Made by a program: the position numbers and the translations under genes. Shown here piece by piece: positions 1 to 11,499 of a stretch of DNA of 64,000 bases (positions are counted from its first letter, which is position 1; every line of letters starts with the position of its first letter). The notes under the pieces are model-generated. The model saw only the letters and a program-made list of their open reading frames with translations. It made no database searches and was not told the origin of the DNA. The stretch spans positions 48,901,715 through 48,965,714 of the forward strand of contig CM044955.1 of assembly GCA_024516035.1 (NCBI GenBank), written 5' to 3'. This DNA is from Bactericera cockerelli. Lineage: Eukaryota; Arthropoda; Insecta; Hemiptera; Triozidae.

Positions 1-1820
1 GAGACAAATGAAGAGATGAAGAAAAGAGAAGAAGAGTTAATGATTATGACAGCCAGAAATTCAAAAACACCAAGAAGCCCGAGGGAACTAGGTAACACAT
101 CCCTGCTCGGAAAAAACACCAAATACAGGGATACAACACTCTACCCCAAAAAACCCGCAAGCTAAAAAAAGGAGATTACAATACTCCCCAGTACTGGAAG
201 ACAACCTGAAGGAGTACGTAGAGATAGTTACCAAGATGTGCGTAAGAGCAGAGATATTAAACAGATTAGCTAATGAAAACAAAAATACAAAAAAATCGAT
301 AAGAGATACCATCAAGTCCTTATCAGACTTAGCAAGAGATGCCAGAAACGCTAAGAAGACACTGAGTTCTGTATTTTCGGATGAAAGAGACAAGAGCAGC
401 GAAATGGACTTTACCAGCGAAAGCTCTGAAGAAGAGAAAAATCAATCTATGAACGAAACGGATGAAATCATAAGTGGACAAACAGAAAGACCAAAATTCT
501 GTCTGAGATGCAATCAAGAAATTGACAAAGAAAAAAGAGAGATCAAAAATATCATAGAGAACATAAACCGATTCGAAAACGGAGAAAACCTGGTAGATAT
601 GGACACTATAACCTTCATCAGTCAAAAAATGGCCTGAACAAGTGTTTACTCACACTTCTCTAACTAAGAATGAGGACCTCGATAGCAAAAATGCAGTAAA
701 AATTATCACAGTATCAAAAGAAGAAGCAGCACGACTTTCAGCTCTTAGAAACAACGAGATTGATGAATTTACAGGACAACCAGGAATATTGAAGAAAATT
801 GGAACTAGAATAAACCAACCAATATGTTGCAAGAAACAAAGCTGCTTGACTTTTCTAGGAACAGAGGAGAATAATGAAGTCAATGAAAATATATATATAG
901 TCATCGTCGACCAAATACAATCAAACGAGGACATTAAAAGTCTACACATGGCCCTAAAAACAATAACAGCGAAGATATTAGATGGACAAAATATAAGAAT
1001 GGCCAGTTTTGGATACGTGAACTCCGATGCCATCAGGAAATTACTTGAAATTTCAATAAGAGACACCAACAAAAAGGCTACAATGGCTGAACCTGAAAAA
1101 AGGACATACAAATCAGCCACTGATACTATATTCATCAGGTCGACAGGAGAAGAAAAGAAGTCTTTCGCGGACCTGGTCAAAGGAATAAAGGAGAAAATTA
1201 ATCCAAACGAATACCATGTCAAAGTGAATTCCATTAAACAAACCAAAGATGGATCGGTATTGATTAGGACAGACAAGGGAGGGCAGCTGGAAAAACTAAG
1301 GAATGAAATTGCTAAGAGCATCGAAGGCACTCACGTCTCCGTGGGTGGTAGAAAAACGATTGAAGTTTTAGACTTAGACCCAACTGTTACTAAAGAAGAC
1401 GTTGCAAGAATGCTAGGAGAGCACATCAAGAAAGAAACAACCACTATAGAAAGCCTTAAACCAACCAGAGCTGGATGGCAAATTGCAACAATTACAATGG
1501 AGAAAATGGAAGCGGAGAAGCTTATACATGGAGGTAGTATCAGGGATCAATCAGGATGGACAGTATGCAGAGTCCGACCGAGAATCAAGATAGAACGCTG
1601 CTTGAACTGTCTAAGAATTGGACATGCAGCAATACAATGCCATGAACCTAGAAGGAATGACAAAAGCTGCCTACAATGCACCCAGGTTGGACACCTGGCG
1701 AAAGACTGTGCAAATGAAAGATACTGTCTTGAGTGCAAAGAAAATGGACACAGAGGAGACACATTCTCATGTCCAAAGTACCGAGCACTTGTACAGCAAG
1801 CAGAGATACGACATGATTAG
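1..1820 (+). pseudogene. ORF1 (gag-like nucleic-acid-binding protein) of the R1-like element, two frameshifts
   Basis: Frame 1 is open from base 1 to a stop at 163-165. Homologous-looking coding then continues in frame 2 (about 92-637, charged, Lys/Glu-rich, coiled-coil-like), and in frame 3 from 612 to the stop at 1818-1820. The second switch falls in the A-run 624-629: fusing the frames there restores a WPEQVF motif, close to the WPEEVF of R1-type gag proteins, which argues for a one-base indel. The C-terminus has three zinc knuckles: CLNCLRIGHAAIQC (about 1599-1640) and CLQCTQVGHLAKDC are CX2CX4HX4C, the third is CX2CX4HX6C. In the family this protein packages element RNA in a ribonucleoprotein. 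ORF2 begins 21 bases downstream. A start at 642 would be GTG and is only a frame artefact. Confidence 0.85.
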
Positions 1821-1841
1821 AACAATTACCAAAAACCAACT

Positions 1842-4782
1842 ATGACCAAGTTACTCCAAATTAATTTAAATAGAGCAAAAAACGCCCATGAACTAATGGA
1901 GATTTTCATCAAAGAAAGTGGAACTGACATTGTACTTATCCAAGAGCCGAACAAAAAAATTATTGAAAATAACTGCCGTTTCATATCAGAAGAACGACTA
2001 GATTCTGCAATTCTTATTATAGATACTGAAAACCAAATTAAATTAAAGAGAGTAATAAGGAAACCTGGACAAGTAGGTATTGTAGTTGAAGGGACCCTGT
2101 ATGTAAGTTTGTATATATCACCAAATATTGAAGACAGTATGTACATAAACCTGTTGGAAGAGCTGAAAACCACTCTACTTACCCACTCGCATCTAGGATG
2201 GGTAGTTTGTGGCGATTTCAATGCTAAAGGAATAGACTGGGGTAGCCCGAGAACAGATACACGAGGGACCATCCTAATGGAAATGATGGCAAGTACCGGT
2301 CTCTATCTAGCTAATGTGGGCAACACACCTACTAGACAAAGAAACAATCAAGCATCCCATCTAGATCTCACACTATGCTCATACTCAATGTTAAACTTAG
2401 TAAACAACTGGACAGTTAGAGAAACTGAGGAATCTTACAGCGACCACAACTACATCACCTTCCAGCTAATGAAAGACCGAGAAGCAAATGGAACAAATAA
2501 CCAAAAAGGATGGAGGTATGACAAAGAATATGAAGAAGAACTGAAAAGAGAATTTGATTCTCTATACCAAAGCAGAAATCCAGATAATGCAGAATCATAC
2601 ACGAAAATAATAGAAGATGCATGCAATAAATGTCTACCAAAAAGATCATCCAGAAACATCAATCGTAAGCCTGCATACTGGTGGAACGACACTATCAATA
2701 CCTTAAGAAAGCAATGTATACAAATCAGAAGGAAAATAACAAGAAAGAGAAGATATGGAATAAACATTGAAAATTTACACAAGGAACACAAAGAAAGGAA
2801 AAAAGAGCTTTCTTTGGAGATTAAAAAATCAAAGGATAAAGTCTGGAAGGAAATTTGCAATGATGTAGAAAAGGATGGGGAATGGGATATCGTATTGTGA
2901 CAGGAAAATTATGTGCTAGGACAAAAATACCCGAAGAGCAGGAAGGAGAAATCCTAGACAAACTTTTCCCAAACTTACCTGTCATTGATTGGAACTTAGG
3001 AGCTCCCAGCCTAGAAACTCCACCTCTCTCCACAGATGAGATAGCTGAAGTACTACTTTCACTGAAGACTGGAAAAGCACCTGGCCCGGATATGATTACG
3101 TCCGAAGTTATAAAATGCCTCGGTCTGCATGCACCCGAGAAGATAAGGAAAATAATGAATAAGTACTTGCTACTTAATTCATTCCCAAAAATATGGAAAA
3201 TAGCTAGGGTAGTTCTGATCCCTAAACCTGGGAAACCACTCAATGAACCTGGAAGTTACAGACCACTATGTCTACTCGATACGCTCGGAAAAGTTTACGA
3301 AAAACTTATCATTAACAGAATTCAAGAAAGTCTGGGCGAAAGTGGATTATCTGGAAGACAATATGGATTCAGAAGCGGAAGGTCTACTATTGACGCCATC
3401 CAAACCATATATGATTTAGCTGACAGTGAGAGAAAGAAAACTCCTAAAACACGGAAATTGTGCCTTCTAGTAACAGTTGATGTCCGTAACGCCTTCAATT
3501 CTGCCAGATGGGATAAGATAATTGAAAAAATGGAAGGCAAGCGTATCCCTGAATACCTTACTACCATAATTAAAAGTTACCTGAGTGATCGCTACATCCT
3601 TACTTGTAACGGAAGGAGGAAAATGACTGCAGGCGTACCACAAGGATCGGCTGCAGCGGCAACACTGTGGAATATCATGTATGACGATATACTGGACATA
3701 AAAACACCGGAAAATGTCAGCCTGATAGCCTATGCCGACGACCTTGCTGTCCTTGTTAAAGCAAGAGATAGGGAAGACTTGGAAAGGAAAACATGCACTG
3801 TACTGGTGGAAATATCAAAATGGATGGACACAAATGGGCTGAAATTAGCACCTGAGAAGACAGAGGCAACGCTGCTTATAGGTAGAAAACGATGTGGCCA
3901 TGTCTCTATCTCAATCAATGACGTACCTATAATAATTAGGAATGAAATTAAATACCTTGGGGTCATCTTGGATAGACGACTGAGTTTTGGCCCACATGTG
4001 CATTACCTGATTGATAAAGCTACCAGACAATACCAGGCGCTCATCAAAATCTTGCCAAGACAGGGTGGTCCATCCTGGAATAAAAGAAAATTATTATACA
4101 ACGTATTTACATCGACCATAACCTATGCCGCATCAACATGGAACCATATAATGAACGTAAAGAAGTATAATAAACTACTCACCTCAGTCCAACGTAGAAT
4201 GGCCATTGGAATATGCAGAAGCTACAGAACCACCTCCACCGCTGCAGTTCAAGTGATTGCTGGAGTCATCCGATAGATCTCATGATCCAAGAAAGAAGCA
4301 AAATGTTCAGAGCTGGAAACGAACAAAAGGAAGAAGCAAGAAAAGATTCAATTATAGAATGGAACAACAGATGGACCGCGAACAACGAAACTGGTTCTTG
4401 GACGAGGAAGCTGATTCCCAACATAACACCGTGGATAGAAAGAAGACATGGAGACCTCTCTTTTCACCTTACGCAAATCCTCACAGGACACGGTTGTTTC
4501 CAATTCTACCTGAACAGGATAAAGAAAGCAGACTCGTCCAAATGCAGATATTGCGAGCAGATAGACGATGCAGAGCACACTATGTTCCACTGCGTTCGTT
4601 GGGATCGAGAGAGAAAGGACATGGAAGAACGGCTAGAAGTAATCTTATCCACTACGAATATGATTCCAGAAATGCTGAAATCCTCAAAAAGCTGGACCAT
4701 TGTACAAAACTTTGTAGAGAAGATCATGAGAACCAAGGAGAATGACGAAAGACGAGACAAGCAGGTACCTGTGCAGCTGTGA
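1842..4782 (+). pseudogene. ORF2 (endonuclease-reverse transcriptase) of the R1-like element, two frameshifts
   Basis: Endonuclease part (1842-2875): LLQINLNRAKN, IQEP, CGDFNAKG, SHLDLTLC and SDHNYITF carry the expected N, E, D-N, D and D-H catalytic positions. RT part (about 2876-4268): GKAPGPD, RPLCLLDTLGK, YGFRSGRST, VTVDVRNAFNSARW, GVPQGS and YADD (3731-3742), then the GLKLAPEKTEA and YLGVILD thumb motifs. C-terminal part (about 4262-4782): CRYCEQ...HTMFHC at 4543-4593. Frames break near 2873-2880, where WGMGYRIV resumes in another frame, and near 4268-4274, where AGVI is followed by PIDLMIQERSK in another frame. The motif after GVPQGS reads AAAATLWN where VLGPxLWN-like residues are usual. 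The family nicks its target and reverse-transcribes its RNA there. Confidence 0.9.
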
Positions 4783-4862
4783 ATAAAAATCAGATACGAA
4801 CATTTAATATGAAAAATGAATAATACCATAAGGGAAGGGACACATCGATTATGAATATTATG

Positions 4863-4896
4863 TTATTGATGATGATGATGATAATGACGAAGATGG

Positions 4897-4965
<69 letters not shown>

Positions 4966-5154
4966 CGAAGATGGTGATGATGATGATGATGGTGGTGATG
5001 ATGATGACGAAGATGATGATGATGATGACGAAGATGGTGATGATGATGATGATGATGATGATGATGAGATGATGACGATGATGACGAAGATGGTGATGAT
5101 GATGATGATGGTGGTGATGATGATGACGAAGATGGTGATGATGATGATTAGATG

Positions 5155-5190
<36 letters not shown>

Positions 5191-5280
5191 GATGGTGATG
5201 ACTGATGATGATGATGGTGGTGATGATGATGACGAAGATGATGTGATGATGATGGTGATGATGATGACTACGAGCATATG
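4863..5280. repeat. (GAT)n microsatellite with higher-order units, abutting the LINE 3' end
   Basis: Long GAT/ATG trinucleotide run interrupted by GACGAAGATGG and GGTGGT variants. The arrangement of interruptions at about 4965-5017 recurs at about 5082-5134 and partly at 5205-5240, a period near 117 bp, so the block grew partly by segmental duplication. It begins about 80 bp after the ORF2 stop. It may be the element's own 3' tail or its target. Met-rich and Ser-rich reading frames here are artefacts. Confidence 0.95.
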
Positions 5281-5903
5281 ATGGTGAATCAAAGTCAAAT
5301 CCAAAGCCTACATTTGCTTAGGCCGCCTCAATAAGAAGTTTATTTATGTATGAGTAATGAGTATAATAGTATATCTACCTGGGAATATGGATCTGGGAGG
5401 TGGCAGACCCGGATCAATATTTCTCTGTTAAAATTGTAAGAGGCTGCCTAACCACATGTAGTTCTGTAAGTTTTTTTTTTTTTTTTTTTTTTTTTAATAA
5501 TGTATTTACCTGTATAATGTAGTACAATTAAAATGAAAGAGCTGGAATGAGTGATCTATCCTAAGAATGATGCTTGACTGCAAGATGAGAGTGTAATATT
5601 CCTGTCCTCACATACAATCCCCTTTCCTATTTCCTTTAATCCTTGAAATGGTACCTGAAGTATTGCTAACGCGGTTCCGGGTACTGTTTCCTGCACGTAG
5701 TCTGATTTGGAAGGTTTTAGTTGGTAGGCGCCTGACTAGCAGGTGAGTCCAACATAACTTGATGAGCGTCAACTGGGGATCTGCAGAAATGGACAACACT
5801 TCTGTATATACCCTTTTGGACTCGTCATTTATTCATGAGAATTTCCGAGCCAATGAAACACTGCAAGCAGTTTCTTCTAAAAAAAAAAAAAAAAAATAAA
5901 AAT

Positions 5904-5934
<31 letters not shown>

Positions 5935-5940
5935 AAAAAA
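5281..5940. other. Non-coding interval with poly-T and poly-A runs
   Basis: No gene seen. A run of about 25 T lies at 5471-5495 and an A-rich run of about 50 bases at 5880-5930. They are opposite in sense and could be tails of retroposed sequences on opposite strands, but no source is recognised. Confidence 0.5.
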
Positions 5941-5944
5941 CGTC

Positions 5945-6040
5945 TGGCGAGGTCAATAGTTAGTGGATAAGTAGCCAGGATCAAATCCTCGTAATACTGG
6001 TTACCCAGACTGAGTTGGGTTAATGTGTAGGTGAACTTAA
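5945..6040 (+). mobile_element. tRNA-headed SINE fragment
   Basis: A B-box-like GGATCAAATCC (about 5978) ends a tRNA-like head. It is followed at about 6001-6036 by ACCCAGACTGAGTTGGGTTA and ATGTGTAGGTGAAC. That body resembles the reverse strand of the SINE at 37200-37444 and of the 5S-headed SINEs. It is too degenerate to be a tRNA gene. Confidence 0.5.
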
Positions 6041-6112
6041 AGAAAATAGATGGTAAAATTCCCTATGTTAAAGAGAAGTTAAGACAAAAAAATCTGGTGT
6101 AAACATCACACG

Positions 6113-6588
6113 ACTTTCCTTATCCCCAAAAAGAAGTCAAAATCCGCCACTGGTGACTCAACGGTATAAGATAGTTAAAATTCAGTGCCAAATTCGTAAT
6201 CAGCACCTCAAAATCATCGGATTTGATATGTCGCAACCCTCATCTAGGGTGAATAAAAAAAAGTTAGTCCAAGCGGGTCCCCCCAAAATACCGGTAAATT
6301 GGGGCCGGGTTCCAAAAAGTTCAAGATATCAAAAAAATGATCAGAGTAAACCCCTATTATTTTTTTAATCCGAGAAAATGTTGTTCTCTAACTTTTTTTT
6401 GTATCTTTAACCAATTCTAAGAAGCGGCGGTTGCGGCCAATATTTGCGGCCTTGCGGCCGCATCTTGCGGCCGATTTCAACCAAAAGTTTCGTGGTTCGT
6501 CTGGTGTATGAAATTAATTTGCATACCAATTTTCAAGTCTCTAGCTCGTACCGTTCTTGAGATATCCTGTTTACACACACACACACAC

Positions 6589-6626
<38 letters not shown>

Positions 6627-6755
6627 GCACGGACCAATGGCTGAAAACAACTTTTTTGGTATCCTGAGGCTATGATTCGTCCAGAAATGTGAAAAACTGG
6701 GTAGGTCAAATTTTCGACGAATACAATACTTTCCTTATTATAGGATAAGGAAAGT
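6113..6755. mobile_element. Repeat with terminal hairpin and (GACA)n microsatellite, helentron-associated (HINE)-like
   Basis: The left end ACTTTCCTTATCC (6113-6125) is matched by its inverse at the right end (6743-6755). The right end is itself a hairpin, ACTTTCCTTA-ttat-aggATAAGGAAAGT. Inside are four TTGCGGCC motifs (6424-6475), a short (AC)n and about ten ACAG units (6571-6626). Short sub-terminal inverted repeats, a terminal stem-loop and an internal GTCT-type microsatellite are the known plan of DINE/HINE elements. That assignment is inference. An end of the same family recurs at 59346-59374. Confidence 0.6.
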
Positions 6756-8720
6756 AAAAAGTGTCTTCTAAATTTATGAGGTCATATCACAAAATCAAAG
6801 ATGGAATGAGGATAAGATGGTCCGCCAGTCCAGGGACAAACTAGAAACATACCTACTCGAGAGATGTCAGATATGGGTATTTGATCTAGGTTGTAATTGA
6901 ACTTCTAACCTAGAAGTTCTGAGGTAGGAGCACTTATACGTCTATTGCACTAGCTTCGGAATGGGTGATTATTTCAGTAATCTCTTATTGAACACTCCAA
7001 AAATTTACAAGCCGAATTTTGTTCGAACCAAAAAATGTTCCCTTCTAACAACACTCTGGAATCTAGACAGAAAAAAAGAGAACTAGAGATCCTACTTATT
7101 AGATTCGCAGAAACAAGTTCCAACTGAAGGCTCTTCATCTGTTCTCCGGCAAATTAATGCTGAAGAGTTCACGGCTTCTGGCGAGATAATAGTACACTTA
7201 ACTTACTTCTAGGCCAGTGTGATAGCCTGATTGGTCGAGATAACTGGCTCAATATATCAACCAGTTCTTTAGAGCCACGAGCTAACATAATCCTAGGTTT
7301 GATCTATGAGAGAGATAGTTCAGGTTAGAGTATTGGAAGCGAAAATTATACACAGGTGTGTATTTTGCCGTTCTGAGCTGAATAAGTCAGATTTTTGTTT
7401 TATTTTGGAAGAAGTGATTTTTTGTGATAAAAATCGTTAATTTTAAATAACTGAAGTAGAGCTCTCTACGAATGTTTAATTTTTAATACTCTAGACATAG
7501 CCCAAATAACGAATGGACACTTTGATTTTTTGAAGCCATTGTTTATTATTTATTTATTAGATAATAATATTCTCAAATTGAGGATAGTTTACATCACATA
7601 AGAGAAAAACATCGAGATAAAATTATATTATTTTAATACACTATTCTAAGATGCTACTACTACTATACTATTAAAGTGAACAGTGTAGATGAACTAATTT
7701 CCTGTGTTTGATTCAGGTTTTAATTTATCTACCAATAACTTTCAGAAGTTTGTCATAAGGCATATCTATATCTAGTATTTCGTATTTAGTTTAGTCATAA
7801 TTTTAACATGCTGAGTAAGAAGTAAGAAGTGAGACGCTTGTAGCTAATTACCTATCCAATAAGTCAACTCAAAAGCATAAAATTCCTTCCTTGAAGCTAA
7901 ACTAAATTACCCTCAGTTTACCTAACTACACTAACGTAATGAGTCTAATGATAGACCTAGGTAAACATCGTCTAAGCAATCAACACCATCAAATGAGCTG
8001 TTTCAAAATACTTCTCAGAGTTGGCAATCCGCTCGATCAAAGATGATCCAAAATGGAAAGGTCACCGTTTATAATTTATGCCCACAGGATAGACAAATAA
8101 GCGAGTACACAGATTGGTGGCGGTACAAGTGTATCTGAGTTGCCAATAAATCTTACGATGAGAAGTTATTACACGCAGGTGAGTTGAGTAATGCGAAATG
8201 GCTGTTGCGCTCACTGGAAGATACTACTGACCAGGGGCGAGTAATCTTTTGGAGACGTGTGCCACTTTTCACCAGTGTCACAAAGATGGTTATGTTTTCG
8301 TTGGATGATCTTCAATGTTACTGTACTGTTGCAGGTTGCAAAGCTTCCACATATCACAGTCCTGAGCTTTTCTCTTTTAGAATCTTCCTTTTCTTCCAAT
8401 TAAGGTAACTCCCATCCAATCTTACCTCTCTTTCTTAGAACTCTCTAAGGTAACAATCTGTTATTCTTATAGTCCACTGGTTGTATTTCAGTATTGCGAG
8501 ATGTTCGTTCCATTCTGCAACTTTCAGCAATGCACTACAAACTAATTTGATAAAAAGGGCATCTTGCCGTAAAATGAAGTAGGATTGCCAACCAACCATG
8601 CAGAAGAAGAGACCAACCACTCAGAAGGTTGACCAATTGCTGACTCCAAGAAATTTTGGGAAAACGCAAAGTGAAGAAGAAGACTGAAATCTTTCGCGTG
8701 GCCCCCAAATAGATGCTTCA
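6756..8720. other. No recognisable feature
   Basis: AT-rich. Short open frames at 8184-8720 lack known motifs and codon structure. Nothing further supported. Confidence 0.5.
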
Positions 8721-9142
8721 GGCCCATGACACACGTGCGAGTTTTAGACTTGACGCCGCGAAGATTCTGAGAAATCTTGCGGCGTCATGTTTCCCTCTCC
8801 ATGACTCACGTCAGCGTCAAAGTACCCGCCTATCACCGGCGGTCAGTCATGAAATAACAAAATAGAACAAACGAGAAAATCCCCACTGCTGAGAAGGTGT
8901 GTTACCAACAATGGTCGTTTGAGTACTGCTATAACACCAAGCGTCTTTTTCCCGCAGCGAGGTGGGTAGCAGGTACTAAGCGTCATACCCTCGCCGCTTT
9001 TGATGACGCGGCGGGCAAAACTCGCTACTTTCACTTCGCGCGTCACGTGTGTTTCAACCCTATAATACGTAAGTACCGCTTTAACGCTGCGAGAAACAAT
9101 CGCGGCGTCAAGCGTCTAAATCTCGCACGTGTGTCATGGGCC
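8721..9142. mobile_element. MITE, 422 bp, PIF/Harbinger-like
   Basis: Inverted ends begin GGCCCATGACACACGTGCGA on both strands and match for about 40 bp with a couple of differences. A TCA trinucleotide flanks both sides (8718-8720, 9143-9145), a 3-bp target duplication. A second inner hairpin (GACGCCGC ... GCGGCGTC, 8752-8786) lies in the left end. GGCC-type ends with 3-bp duplications suggest PIF/Harbinger. The element is far more GC-rich than its surroundings and has no coding capacity. Confidence 0.75.
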
Positions 9143-9550
9143 TCAAGTTGGCCGCCCCTGCTGTTGAGGATCATTAAAATAAATGATTTGCTCAGATGAA
9201 TGGTCATGGGAACTGAAACATTAAATCTAAAACCATCAAGAGACGGTGGGTAATCTTTGGCATGAAAGTTAAAGGTCATGTGACGGCATATACTGGTTTT
9301 GATGTGCCTCTTATCCAAGCAAAAGGAGGCTGCAAGGACTTTGCCAAAGCTTGGCAGTGGTGTGGTAGCTAATGTTCTCACTAGCTCCTTTCTTACGGAC
9401 CTCAATAGCTTGATCATTGGCAGTGACTTTACATTATTAGAATAGTGTAAATAAAATTAGGATATCTATGTATCTGGTGTGTTTAATTATTACAAACACA
9501 ATTCTATAACAATTTATTTTGGATAATCTTTTTTTTCACTTAGGCACTTT
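9143..9550. other. No recognisable feature
   Basis: Unique-looking sequence flanking the MITE. A 124-aa minus-strand open frame spanning its right end has no motif. Confidence 0.5.
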
Positions 9551-9597
9551 AGCCAATCATTATATGGTCGTTCGTACCGACCATATAATGATTGGTT
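9551..9597. repeat. Perfect 18-bp hairpin
   Basis: CCAATCATTATATGGTCG (9553-9570), a 7-base loop, then its exact complement (9578-9595). One more C-G/G-T pair type can extend each side. Could be a tiny fold-back repeat or a structured RNA; nothing adjacent decides. Confidence 0.8.
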
Positions 9598-10516
9598 GAA
9601 GTGTACATGTAAAAAATAGGATAAGAAAAGTAATATTACAAGAATAACTGAAACTTACCCTGAATGTAGGTAGGATATTATATTGAGGAAGACTGCAAAC
9701 ACAATCAAATGGCTAATGGCCCTGCTTAATCGGTCTGTTAGTGAGTATGCAAGCCATATTCAGTAATTTATTGGAAAAAAACGTATGAATGTGTATAAAA
9801 TGACAATGGCTCTGATCTTGGTGGACATGACATTTTAAAGAGACGAATGAAGAAAGTGGATCTATTTCATTTGCATTAATTCGAGTTCAATTGAGTAAAA
9901 AAATATGAAACAATGAGATTTCAAGATGCAGCGGTTGACCAAACACAGTAAATCAATGTGTACCGTAATAATTAATAAAATGAAATAATAAATATATTTT
10001 GGGCGCTCTTCGGCTCTACGCTTCTGAAATTAATAAAAGCATACGCAAACATTAAAATTACATGTTTCATCCACAAGCTCATTTCTATTAAAAGTCCTTG
10101 AGATTTTTTATTTATGTCATTTTTCTGTGAGAGGTAGGTATTAAAAAGCGATTAATTTCAGATGCATCTTTTGATTCCTTGGTTTATTTGCGTGTTGTAC
10201 ATGTAACCGGGCAGAGCGTGCCAATTATTCAATTTGCAGAACACTCACTCACGCTTCGTGCAAATGGAATTGCAATTCTGAAAGTATTAGACTGTCGAGA
10301 TGCAATTATTGATCGTGTCAGGCACCTTTCAGAACTTACCCAACCAAAAACATCAGAAGTCTTTTTCGTGTTTGTGTTTTGGACAAGGTGCTAACTGTGT
10401 AATGATTTTAAATTACATCATCACTACTCGTATCATCATCATGTTTAAATAAATAATTATTATTATCATTATTAACCTCTTTCTTCTGCAAATATTTAGC
10501 TCATTGTTTTATTTAT
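9598..10516. other. No recognisable feature
   Basis: AT-rich non-coding sequence up to the palindrome at 10517. Confidence 0.5.
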
Positions 10517-11381
10517 ACAGGGTGGGGCAAAAGTCTGGAAACCCCTGAATAACTTTCGAATGGCTTCTTCGGTAAAATTAAAATTTTGTATGGTAAACCG
10601 GGCTAATAAGACCTTCTTTTAGAGTGGGGTCGATTTTTGTTACCGGCTCCCATGTCGGGGCCAGGGGGCCAACTTCATTTTTTAAATACGAACCCCCACC
10701 TTGCGATACATTTTTGGAGAGGGCTTTAAATAAGAAATACATTGGTACAAATTTTATTTTTTAAATATTAACTGTTTGCAAATGGCGTCCAACTTTGTGT
10801 ATGCAGAAAAGTCTGGAAACCCCTGAATATCTTTCGAAAGGGCTTTCTCAGTAAATTTAAAATTGTGTACGGTAATCCTTGGTAATTAGACCTTTTATTA
10901 GAATGGGACCGATTTTTTTTACCGGCCCCCCATGTCGGGGCCAGGGAGGCCAACCTCATTTTTTTTAAATACGAAACCCCACCTTGCGATACATTTTTGG
11001 AAAGGTCTAATTACTCCGACTTACCGTGCACAATTTTAAATTTACTGAGAAAGCCTTTTCAAAAGATATTCAGGGGTTTCCAGACTTTACTGCATACACA
11101 AAGTTGGACGCCATTTGCAAACAGTTAATATTTAAAAAATAAAATTTGCAACAATGTATTTCTTATTTAAAGCCCTCTCCAAAAATGTATCGCAAGGTGG
11201 GGGTTTGTATTTAAAAAAATGAAGTTGGCCCCCCTGGCCCCGACATGGGGGCCGGTAACAAAAATCGACCCCACTCTAAAAGAAGGTCTTATTAGCCCGG
11301 TTTACCATACAAAATTTTAATTTTACCGAAGAAGCCATTCGAAAGTTATTCAGGGGTTTCCAGACTTTTGCCCCACCCTGT
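10517..11381. mobile_element. Fold-back element, 865 bp, nested palindrome, TA target
   Basis: Ends are ACAGGGTGGGGCAAAAGTC and its inverse, flanked by TA. The arms are about 375 bp (10517-10889 and 10998-11381). Each arm holds two forms of the same block: AGTCTGGAAACCCCTGAATA occurs at both its outer and inner part. The spacer (10890-10997) is a third copy of the segment carrying CATGTCGGGGCCAGGG. No open frame of note. Tc1/mariner-type mobilisation is suggested only by the TA flank. Confidence 0.85.
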
Positions 11382-11430
11382 ATAATGAATCAGTAGAGAA
11401 TATTTTTTTTCCCCATTACATTCAATATCA

Positions 11431-11495
11431 GTTGTTCAAGCGTTAAGACGGTGGGCTTTCAGCCTGGAAGTCAATGATTCAAGTCCCAAAGATGG
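11431..11495 (+). mobile_element. tRNA-like SINE head (degenerate)
   Basis: GCGTTAAGACGGTGGG resembles an A box and GATTCAAGTCC a B box about 40 bp on. No acceptor stem closes, so not a tRNA gene. It lies just outside the palindrome. Confidence 0.4.
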
Positions 11496-11499
11496 AGTA

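Larger units (their letters stand above)
1..4850 (+). mobile_element. R1-clade-like non-LTR retrotransposon, 5' end outside window, inactivated
   Basis: Two-ORF LINE: ORF1 (gag with three zinc knuckles, ends 1820) and ORF2 (apurinic-like endonuclease, reverse transcriptase, C-terminal Cys-His motif; 1842-4782), then a short 3' UTR that passes into a GAT microsatellite at about 4863. The ORF1 knuckle set, the QINLNRAKNAHELM-type endonuclease start and the terminal CCHC motif without RNase H fit the R1 group; a LOA/Jockey relative is the alternative. At least four reading-frame breaks (near 92-166, in the A-run 624-629, near 2873-2880 and near 4268-4274) show a dead copy. ORF1 is open from base 1, so the 5' end lies upstream. 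Confidence 0.85.

Noticed and set aside
642..1820. ORF1 starting at GTG 642 as an independent gene
   Set aside because: The coding similarity continues upstream in another frame across an A-run; the start is an artefact of a frameshift.
4851..5304. Met-rich and Ser-rich open frames on both strands
   Set aside because: They are translations of the GAT microsatellite.
8897..9199. 100-aa open frame
   Set aside because: Lies almost wholly in a GC-rich MITE, where stop codons are rare.
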